Of a stretch of DNA of 5,443 bases, positions 1 to 5,443 are shown one piece after another (position 1 is the stretch's first letter; every line of letters begins with the position of its first letter). The translations under genes were made by a program, and so were the position numbers. The DNA is from Polaromonas sp. (GTDB lineage Bacteria; Pseudomonadota; Gammaproteobacteria; Burkholderiales; Burkholderiaceae_C). Below the pieces are notes generated by a model. The model saw only the letters and a program-made list of their open reading frames with translations, was not told where the DNA came from and searched no databases. The stretch spans positions 1 to 5,443 of the forward strand of contig JAQGMN010000059.1 of assembly GCA_028292345.1 (NCBI GenBank), given 5' to 3'.

Positions 1-159
1 AGATTGCCCGTTTCACCCGCACTGAAGCGGCTCGTCTCTGTTGCTCTGATCCTCACCTCGCGGTGGAGAGGTATTACCTCCTACGCTGTCCTGTGCAGTC
101 CGGACGTTCCTCCAGTGCTTCCTTTCGGAAATTACACCAGCGGCGGTCTGGCAGGCTTC
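1..159 (-). ncRNA. rnpB: RNase P RNA (bacterial class A), 5' part, truncated by the window edge
   Basis: This is the catalytic RNA of ribonuclease P, which removes 5' leaders from pre-tRNAs. Read on the minus strand, the sequence begins GAAGCCTGCCAGACCGCC, much like the E. coli rnpB start (GAAGCUGACCAGACAGUCGCC). It continues with a hairpin capped by a GAAA tetraloop (loop at 126-123, stem TTCC/GGAA), then conserved region I / P4 5' strand GGAGGAACGTCCGGACT (113-97), then CACAGGACAG, then GCAACAGAGA (the CAACAGAGA core is 43-35), and finally GGGTGAAACGGGC near the left edge. These elements occur in the order known for class A RNase P RNA. The 3' half, including the P4 3' strand (ACAGAACCC-type) and the mature 3' end, lies outside the window. 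The 5' end at 159 is placed by analogy with E. coli. The recognition comes from recalled consensus, not from a covariance-model search. Confidence 0.92.
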
Positions 160-167
160 ACCCCTGC

Positions 168-176
168 ATTATGGCA
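168..176 (-). promoter_or_regulatory. Probable rnpB promoter, extended -10
   Basis: On the minus strand TGC-CATAAT reads from 176 to 168: a 5/6 match to the TATAAT -10 box preceded by the TGn of an extended -10. The predicted rnpB 5' end at 159 starts eight bases after it, a normal spacing. The bases between (GCAGGGGT) form a GC-rich discriminator of the kind seen at stringently controlled stable-RNA promoters. No good -35 hexamer sits 15-19 bases upstream, which fits an extended -10 promoter. Inferred from sequence only. Confidence 0.55.
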
Positions 177-223
177 GTGCGCCACAATGTGCTTTTGCCC
201 GCCCAAAACACAAAGGAGCCCCC

Positions 224-1141
<918 letters not shown>

Positions 1142-1161
1142 AACCCGCCAGCCGGCTTGTC

Positions 1162-1189
1162 CTGCCGCCGGCCTGTCCACCGGCGGCAG
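1162..1189 (+). other. Perfect 10-bp GC-rich hairpin between cysK and the flavoprotein gene
   Basis: CTGCCGCCGG (1162-1171) pairs perfectly with CCGGCGGCAG (1180-1189) around an eight-base loop, 20 bases after the cysK stop. No T tract follows; the next bases are CGCTCCCCAAGCC. It therefore lacks the second half of an intrinsic terminator. It may act as a weak or Rho-assisted terminator or as an mRNA 3'-end stabiliser for cysK. The structure is seen directly; the role is inferred. Confidence 0.5.
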
Positions 1190-1253
1190 CGCTCCCCAAG
1201 CCTTTAAAATCGCGGCTTCTGCTTGATAACCACAAGCCACGACCCGGACGACC

Positions 1254-2918
1254 ATGCTCAGACTGACCGAAATCAAACTCCCGCTCGCGCACGCTGAAAA
1301 CGCGTTGCAGGACGCCATTCTTCACGCGCTAAAGATCTCGACCGACGAGCTGGCGCGCGTCACCGTCTTCAAGCGCAGCTTCGACGCGCGCAAGGCCGAG
1401 ATCATGCAGGTCTACATCGTCGATGTGGCGCTCGGCAGCGCCGCGCTGGAAGCCGCGCTGCTGGCCCGCCACGCCGGCCATCCGCACATCTTTGCCACGC
1501 CCGACATGGCCTACCACCCGGTCGGCAGCGCGCCTGCCAGCCTGCCGCTCCGCCCGGTCGTTGTCGGATTCGGCCCGTGCGGCATGTTCGCCGCGCTGGT
1601 GCTGGCGCAGATGGGCTTCAAACCCATCGTGCTGGAGCGCGGCAAGACCGTGCGCGAACGCACCAAGGACACCTGGGGACTGTGGCGCAAGAACGTCCTG
1701 AATCCCGAATCGAACGTGCAGTTCGGCGAAGGCGGCGCCGGCACTTTTTCAGACGGCAAGCTCTACAGCCAGATCAAGGACCCGCGCCACCTGGGCCGCA
1801 AGGTGATGAACGAGTTCGTCAAGGCCGGTGCGCCCGCCGACATTTTGTATGAAGCGCATCCGCACATCGGCACCTTCAAGCTGGTCAAGGTGGTCGAGCA
1901 CCTGCGCGAGCAGATCATCGCGCTGGGCGGCGAGATCCGCTTCCAGCAGCGCGTGACGGACGTGCTGATCGAGGGCGGTGCCGACCACCGGCACATTCGC
2001 GGCCTTACCGTGCTCGACCAAGCCACCGGCCAGACCCGCGAGTTGCGTGCCGACCAGGTCGTGCTGGCGCTGGGCCACAGCTCGCGCGACACCTTTGCGA
2101 TGCTCCACGCGCGCGGCGTGTATGTCGAGGCCAAGCCGTTTTCCATCGGTTTCCGGGTCGAGCATCCGCAGGGCCTGATCGACCGGGCCCGCTGGGGCCG
2201 CCACGCCGGGCATCCGGCGCTGGGCGCGGCCGAATACAAGCTGGTCCACCACGCCAGCAATGGCCGCTCGGTGTACAGCTTTTGCATGTGCCCGGGCGGC
2301 ACCGTGGTCGCTGCCACGTCGGAAGCCGGCCGCGTCGTGACCAACGGCATGAGCCAGTATTCGCGCAACGAGCGCAATGCCAATGCCGGCATCGTCGTCG
2401 GCATCGACCCGCGCGACTATCCCGGCAGCCCCCTGGCCGGCATCGAGCTGCAGCGCCGGCTGGAATCGCATGCCTATGTGCTGGGCGGCGGCACCTACGA
2501 GGCGCCCGGCCAGCTGGTGGGCGATTTCGTCGCCGGACGGCCGTCCACCGGCCTGGGCAGCGTCATGCCCTCGTACACGCCGGGCGTGGCCTTGGGCGAC
2601 CTGTCATCGGCCCTGCCCGGCTATGCGATTGACGCCATGCGCGAGGCCTTTCCCGCCTTTGGCCGCAAGATCAAGGGCTTCGACCTGCACGACGCGGTGC
2701 TGACCGGCGTGGAAACGCGCACCTCCTCGCCCATCAGGATGAGCCGGGGCGATGACGACCTGCAGAGCGTCAACGTGCGCGGCCTCTACCCGGCCGGCGA
2801 AGGCGCCAGCTATGCCGGCGGCATTTTGTCGGCCGGCGTCGATGGCATCAAGGTCGCCGAGGCGGTGGCGCGCAGCATGCTGCAAGGCACGCAAAGTGCG
2901 CGCCTGGCCCTGGCCTGA
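1254..2918 (+). CDS. NAD(P)/FAD-dependent dehydrogenase, COG2509-type, function unknown
   Basis: A 554-residue predicted soluble flavoprotein of the uncharacterised FAD-dependent dehydrogenase group. I recognise it by the family pattern and know of no assigned substrate. A small N-terminal segment (about 1-95) precedes the Rossmann dinucleotide-binding motif VVGFGPCGMFAAL (103-115), whose beta strand continues to the acidic ribose-binding E128 in VLERG. The segment NVQFGEGGAGTFSDGKL (154-170) is a typical FAD-contact block. LALGHSSRDT (271-280) is the second nucleotide-proximal motif. A C-x-C pair (C344, C346) sits in FCMCPGG, and the C-terminal FAD closure is YPAGEGASYAGGILSAG (512-528). There is no signal peptide or membrane segment. 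The start at 1254 is chosen because MLRLTEIKLPL matches the usual family N-terminus, but no clear Shine-Dalgarno precedes it. TAAAAT at 1205-1210 could be a -10 box, without a recognisable -35. Cotranscription with cysK is possible. Confidence 0.87.
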   Translation: MLRLTEIKLPLAHAENALQDAILHALKISTDELARVTVFKRSFDARKAEIMQVYIVDVALGSAALEAALLARHAGHPHIFATPDMAYHPVGSAPASLPLRPVVVGFGPCGMFAALVLAQMGFKPIVLERGKTVRERTKDTWGLWRKNVLNPESNVQFGEGGAGTFSDGKLYSQIKDPRHLGRKVMNEFVKAGAPADILYEAHPHIGTFKLVKVVEHLREQIIALGGEIRFQQRVTDVLIEGGADHRHIRGLTVLDQATGQTRELRADQVVLALGHSSRDTFAMLHARGVYVEAKPFSIGFRVEHPQGLIDRARWGRHAGHPALGAAEYKLVHHASNGRSVYSFCMCPGGTVVAATSEAGRVVTNGMSQYSRNERNANAGIVVGIDPRDYPGSPLAGIELQRRLESHAYVLGGGTYEAPGQLVGDFVAGRPSTGLGSVMPSYTPGVALGDLSSALPGYAIDAMREAFPAFGRKIKGFDLHDAVLTGVETRTSSPIRMSRGDDDLQSVNVRGLYPAGEGASYAGGILSAGVDGIKVAEAVARSMLQGTQSARLALA

Positions 2919-3006
2919 ACCCCCTGACGGACCGGATAGGGGATACTTCGCCCTCACGGTTTCACACCGCAACGCCAGAAAACACCCGGCGCACCTTTTT
3001 CCAAAC

Positions 3007-3022
3007 CGGCGCCAAGGCGCCG
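3007..3022 (+). other. Short GC hairpin in the leader of the ProQ-family gene
   Basis: CGGCGC (3007-3012) pairs with GCGCCG (3017-3022) around a CAAG tetraloop, ending 29 bases before the predicted start codon. It is seen in the sequence, but short GC hairpins are common at this base composition. A regulatory role is speculative. Confidence 0.3.
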
Positions 3023-3051
3023 CTCAAACCTCAACCCGACCAAAGCGATCC

Positions 3052-3942
3052 ATGACCGAAACCCTACCCACACCCGCCGGAACCGATGCCTCTTGCGCGC
3101 CTGCCGAAGCGACAACGGCCCCCCAGCAACGCCAGGGCCGGCAAGGCGGCCGCGGCCGGACGCAGGCCAAGCCCCAGGCCCAGGCGCGCGCGCCACGCGA
3201 AGTGCATCCGGTGCTGAAACAGCTGTTTGACCTGTACCCCAAGCTGTTCGGCGCCCACTTCCTTCCCCTCAAGCTCGGCGTCTTCCAGGACCTGATGGCG
3301 CTGCATCCGGAGGTGTTCAAGCGCGACGAACTCAAGGTCGCCATGGGCCTGCATGCGCGATCGACCCGCTACCTCGAAGCCGTGGCTTCGGGCCTGCCGC
3401 GCCACGACCTGAACGGCGAGCCGGTCGAACCCGTGGCGCCCGAGCATGTCCACCATGCCATCATGGAAGTGTTCCGCCGCCGCCAGGCGCGTTCCAACCA
3501 GGATTTGCGGCCCTATGCGCGCGCCCAGCTGATCGAGGCAATCGAAGCGTCCGGCCTGAACCGGGAAGATTACTTGCTGTGCATCCGCCAGCAGGACGAC
3601 GTTTCGGTGGCGCTGCTCGACGATGCCTTTGCCGTACTCGCCGAGCAGGCCGCCAAGCGCGACGCGCTGCGCAAAATGTTCGAGGCCAGCGGCAAGACCG
3701 TGGCGGAGTTTGCCGACATGTACGGCATGGACCCCGATGAAGTGGCCCGGACGCTGGAGCGCTCGCGCATGGCGCAGGCGGCGCCATCCGCTCCGGCACA
3801 GGCTCCCGCAGCAGAACCGGCAGAGGCAGAGGCCGGCATCCAGGAAGCCGAAGCCGCACTCCCATCCGAAACCGCCGTCGAGCCTGTTCCAGCGGGCACG
3901 CCTGAAGCCGCTGAAAATCATCCGGCACCACAAGCCGGCTGA
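3052..3942 (+). CDS. ProQ/FinO-family RNA-binding protein (RNA chaperone)
   Basis: A 296-residue protein with a central ProQ/FinO domain, which in known members binds structured RNA (sRNAs and the 3' hairpins of mRNAs) and can promote RNA-RNA pairing or protect RNA ends. The order is: a low-complexity, basic and glutamine-rich leader (about 24-48: QQRQGRQGGRGR and following); the ProQ domain at about 50-150, with HPVLKQLFDLYPKLFG, PLKLGVFQDL, LKVAMGLHARSTRYLEAV and the basic VFRRRQARS; an additional helical region at 155-240 with two EASG-containing helices; and a disordered Ala/Pro/Glu-rich acidic tail (241-296). It is longer than the minimal neisserial ProQ and lacks a recognisable E. coli-type Tudor-like C-terminus, so orthology to proQ is not claimed. 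The reading frame is open further upstream to 2752, but that stretch overlaps the previous gene out of frame. ATG 3052 was chosen because it begins the family-like protein outside that gene. It has no good Shine-Dalgarno (AAAGCGATCC precedes it), so the exact start is moderately certain. Confidence 0.88.
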   Translation: MTETLPTPAGTDASCAPAEATTAPQQRQGRQGGRGRTQAKPQAQARAPREVHPVLKQLFDLYPKLFGAHFLPLKLGVFQDLMALHPEVFKRDELKVAMGLHARSTRYLEAVASGLPRHDLNGEPVEPVAPEHVHHAIMEVFRRRQARSNQDLRPYARAQLIEAIEASGLNREDYLLCIRQQDDVSVALLDDAFAVLAEQAAKRDALRKMFEASGKTVAEFADMYGMDPDEVARTLERSRMAQAAPSAPAQAPAAEPAEAEAGIQEAEAALPSETAVEPVPAGTPEAAENHPAPQAG

Positions 3943-3952
3943 CCGATACAGC

Positions 3953-3985
3953 AAAAAAAAGCCAGGGCTTGTAAAAAGCCTTGGC
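3953..3985 (-). terminator. Intrinsic terminator for htpX, possibly bidirectional
   Basis: GCCAGGGCTT (3961-3970) pairs with AAGCCTTGGC (3976-3985) around the loop GTAAA. This gives a ten-pair stem with one G-T wobble. The plus-strand side is preceded by eight A residues (3953-3960), which on the minus strand become a U8 tract directly after the stem. That is a canonical Rho-independent terminator for minus-strand transcription arriving from htpX. In the plus direction only CCTGTCGTTTATTT follows, so termination of the ProQ-family transcript here would be weaker. The two genes converge on it. Confidence 0.8.
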
Positions 3986-3999
3986 CCTGTCGTTTATTT

Positions 4000-4018
4000 G
4001 CTACTGATTTAATAGCTG
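4000..4018 (+). repeat. Short dispersed inverted repeat, copy A
   Basis: GCTACT-GATTT-AATAGC forms an imperfect six-base-pair stem with one C-A mismatch. The 19-base segment GCTACTGATTTAATAGCTG differs from the copy at 5277-5295 at only two positions. Just downstream, GCAT (4018-4021) and ATGC (4028-4031) form a second small dyad, followed by the tandem GCGCAAA-GCGCAAA (4030-4043). I recall motifs of this type (AGCTATTAAAATAGTAGC-like, followed by a GCGC dyad) as frequent intergenic repeats in Comamonadaceae genomes. The family assignment rests on memory. Confidence 0.6.
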
Positions 4019-4078
4019 CATTCCTATATGCGCAAAGCGCAAAGCGCCTATTCTCCTTGGATCAGGCGCCCTGGACGC

Positions 4079-4954
4079 TCAAGCCTGTGCGTTTTGCAGC
4101 GCGGCAATGCGCTCCTCGATCGGCGGGTGCGTGGCAAACAGCTTGCCGATGCTGCCGGTGATGCCCAGGGTCTGCACCGCCTTGGGCAGTTCGCCCGGCT
4201 GCATGCCGCCCAGGCGGGCCAGCGCATTCATCATCGGCTGGCGCCGGCCCATCAACTGCGCGGCGCCCGCATCAGCGCGGAACTCGCGGTGGCGCGAGAA
4301 CCAGGCGACCACGATGGCGGCGGCAAAGCCCAGCACGATGTCGAGCACGATGGTGCTGACGTAGTAACCGATGCCGGGGCCCGAGCTGGTGCTGTCGCCC
4401 TTGCGCAAGAAGCCGTCGACCGCATAGCCGATGACGCGCGACAGGAACACCACGAAGGTGTTCATCACGCCCTGGATCAGCGTCATGGTGACCATGTCGC
4501 CATTGGCAACGTGGGCGATTTCGTGGCCGATCACCGCCTCGATTTCTTCCCGCGTCATGCCCTGCAGCAGCCCGGTGGACACGGCCACCAGCGACGAATT
4601 CTTGAAGGCGCCGGTGGCAAACGCATTGGGCGCGCCTTCAAAGATGCCGACCTCGGGCATGCCGATCTTCGCCTTCTCGGCCAGCTTGCGCACCGTCTCG
4701 ACAATCCAGGCTTCGTCGGCGTTCTGCGGGTCGTTGATGATGCGCACGCCGGCCGTCCACTTGGCCATCGGCTTGCTGATCAGGAGCGAAATGATGGCGC
4801 CGCCAAAGCCGATCACCAGCGCAAAGCCGAGCAGCATCTGCAGGTTCAGCCCATTGGGCGTCAGGAAGCGGTTCACGCCGAGCAGGCTCGCCACGATGCC
4901 CAGCACCGCCACGACGGCAATGTTGGTCAGGATAAACAGAAGGATGCGTTTCAT
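4079..4954 (-). CDS. htpX: Membrane zinc metalloprotease HtpX (M48 family)
   Basis: Inner-membrane heat-shock protease that degrades misfolded or damaged membrane proteins, working alongside FtsH in E. coli. The 291 residues match the usual length (E. coli HtpX, 293). Two N-terminal membrane segments lie at about 4-25 and 38-60, and two further hydrophobic segments at about 153-178 and 196-219. The zinc motif HEIAH is at 144-148 (H144, H148, catalytic E145), and the third zinc ligand is predicted to be E224 in REFRAD. FKNSSLVAVSTGLL (117-130) before the active site and FATHPP (273-278) near the C-terminus are also typical. The frame is open up to 5065, but ATG 4954 is the right start: it begins the family N-terminus MKRILLF and has GGAG at 4963-4960, five bases away. 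The longer version would read across the sigma-32 promoter. It is probably expressed from its own heat-shock promoter and ends at the terminator at 3953-3985. Confidence 0.96.
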   Translation of the reverse strand: MKRILLFILTNIAVVAVLGIVASLLGVNRFLTPNGLNLQMLLGFALVIGFGGAIISLLISKPMAKWTAGVRIINDPQNADEAWIVETVRKLAEKAKIGMPEVGIFEGAPNAFATGAFKNSSLVAVSTGLLQGMTREEIEAVIGHEIAHVANGDMVTMTLIQGVMNTFVVFLSRVIGYAVDGFLRKGDSTSSGPGIGYYVSTIVLDIVLGFAAAIVVAWFSRHREFRADAGAAQLMGRRQPMMNALARLGGMQPGELPKAVQTLGITGSIGKLFATHPPIEERIAALQNAQA

Positions 4955-5038
4955 GGATTCTCCGGAAGGCGTTGAATAAAAACAGGGGGCAAACAAAGCA
5001 GCACGGGCACACGCCCGGATTGTGCATATCTCGACAGG

Positions 5039-5066
5039 AAATGGGGGGGGTTCAGCCCAAATCAAG
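5039..5066 (-). promoter_or_regulatory. Heat-shock sigma-32 (RpoH) promoter of htpX
   Basis: On the minus strand CTTGATT (5066-5060) matches the sigma-32 -35 consensus CTTGAAA at 5 of 7 bases. CCCCATTT (5046-5039) matches the -10 consensus CCCCATNT completely. The spacer is 13 bases, inside the known 11-16 range. Transcription would start near 5032, giving a leader of about 78 bases before the htpX ATG. E. coli htpX is a sigma-32 regulon member, so the sequence match and the gene identity support each other. Confidence 0.8.
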
Positions 5067-5107
5067 CTTTTCCGTATGGAATATGGGCTGCGGCACCGGC
5101 AGATTTT

Positions 5108-5443
5108 TTATGGTTTTTCTGGCCTGCTCGGCCGAAAAACCGAAGCGTCATCATAAAAGGAAACATCCTCGTTCCCGGGCCACCAGCCGGGCACGCCCAG
5201 CACCGGCAGGGGCGCGAAAGGCTTGCCGGCGAGCTTGGCCGCGCTCAGGTCACGGGCCACCCAGGCATCCAGGTCTGCTATTGATTCAATAGCTGGCTGC
5301 GCCCGGTAGACATGCGCAACGATCGGTTTTCGTGCATGAACCAGCTTTTCCAGCAGCGCATGGCCGAAAAGCACCAGCTGCGCCTCTTTCCACAGCGGGC
5401 GCAGGCCGACAAACAGCATCTGCCAGTCGCGGCCTTCCAGCGC
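5108..5443 (-). CDS. DUF3025-family protein, C-terminal part (5' end beyond the window)
   Basis: A partial reading frame of 111 residues that runs off the right edge and stops with TAA at 5110-5108. Its sequence RDWQMLFVGLRPLW followed by VLFGHALLEKL and LPVLGVPGWWPGNED-FYDD-VFRP matches what I recall of the DUF3025 family, conserved in beta- and gammaproteobacteria and of unknown function. An internal methionine at 5419 is not the start, because the conserved DWQ block continues upstream without a stop to 5443. No membrane segment or signal is visible in this part. A short dispersed repeat (5277-5295) lies inside the frame and encodes most of PAIESIA. The gene is codirectional with htpX, 153 bp upstream of it. 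No strong terminator separates them, so read-through into htpX is possible besides the heat-shock promoter. Confidence 0.8.
   Translation of the reverse strand, partial: ALEGRDWQMLFVGLRPLWKEAQLVLFGHALLEKLVHARKPIVAHVYRAQPAIESIADLDAWVARDLSAAKLAGKPFAPLPVLGVPGWWPGNEDVSFYDDASVFRPSRPEKP
5277..5295 (+). repeat. Short dispersed inverted repeat, copy B, inside the DUF3025 coding frame
   Basis: GCTATT-GATTC-AATAGC forms a perfect six-base-pair stem with a five-base loop. It is followed by a second dyad, TGCGC (5298-5302) with GCGCA (5314-5318). The first 19 bases match copy A at 17 of 19 positions. Unlike copy A, which is intergenic, this one lies in frame within a coding sequence. Confidence 0.6.

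Noticed and set aside
2752..3051. An upstream extension of the ProQ-family gene by 100 codons.
   Set aside because: It overlaps the end of the flavoprotein gene out of frame and has shadow-like composition; the family-like protein begins at 3052.
2919..3051. Possible sigma-70 promoter (GATACT at 2942-2947) for the ProQ-family gene.
   Set aside because: No -35 hexamer lies at a suitable distance, so the single hexamer match is not enough to call a promoter.
4028..4975. A 315-codon open frame on the plus strand across htpX.
   Set aside because: It is the antisense shadow of htpX, with a composition rich in His, Asp, Gln and Arg and no recognisable motif.
4955..5065. A 37-residue N-terminal extension of HtpX.
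   Set aside because: The extension lacks HtpX similarity and covers the sigma-32 promoter, while ATG 4954 has a good ribosome-binding site and the expected MKRILLF start.
5089..5108. Possible plus-strand terminator: CTGC...GCAG followed by a T6 run.
   Set aside because: The stem is only four base pairs and there is no plus-strand gene upstream for it to terminate.

Overview
This window looks like ordinary core chromosome from a betaproteobacterium of the order Burkholderiales, most likely the family Comamonadaceae (Polaromonas/Rhodoferax/Acidovorax-like). I infer this from the GC-rich, strongly GC3-biased genes, from the protein signatures (a ProQ/FinO-family protein with a long basic N-terminus, a DUF3025 protein, HtpX), and from two copies of a short GCTAttg...caaTAGC-type inverted repeat that I recall as abundant in that family. 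The genus is a guess.

Layout from left to right. Positions 1-159 (minus strand) hold the 5' part of rnpB, the RNase P RNA, cut off by the left edge. Only 64 bp separate it from the divergent gene cysK (224-1141, plus), a cysteine synthase. After a 112-bp spacer with a perfect 10-bp GC-rich hairpin comes a 554-residue FAD-dependent dehydrogenase of the COG2509 type (1254-2918, plus), of unknown physiological role. A 133-bp leader precedes a ProQ/FinO-domain RNA-binding protein (3052-3942, plus). A hairpin flanked by an A8 tract (3953-3985) lies between this gene and the convergent htpX; the A tract reads as a U tract on the minus strand, so it is mainly a terminator for htpX. Next to it is repeat copy A (4000-4018). 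htpX (4079-4954, minus) encodes a membrane zinc metalloprotease, and upstream of it (5039-5066) is a near-consensus heat-shock sigma-32 promoter. The right end (5108-5443, minus) is the C-terminal part of a DUF3025 protein, with repeat copy B inside its reading frame.

The genes do not form one pathway. They are housekeeping functions: tRNA processing, cysteine synthesis, a flavoprotein oxidoreductase, RNA chaperoning and membrane-protein quality control. I see no mobile element, CRISPR array, defence module, tRNA or biosynthetic cluster, and no convincing undescribed system. The observations most worth a second look are the sigma-32 promoter of htpX with its C8 tract, the family repeat embedded in a coding sequence, the duplicated EASG motif in the ProQ-family protein, and the uncharacterised flavoprotein with a C-x-C motif.
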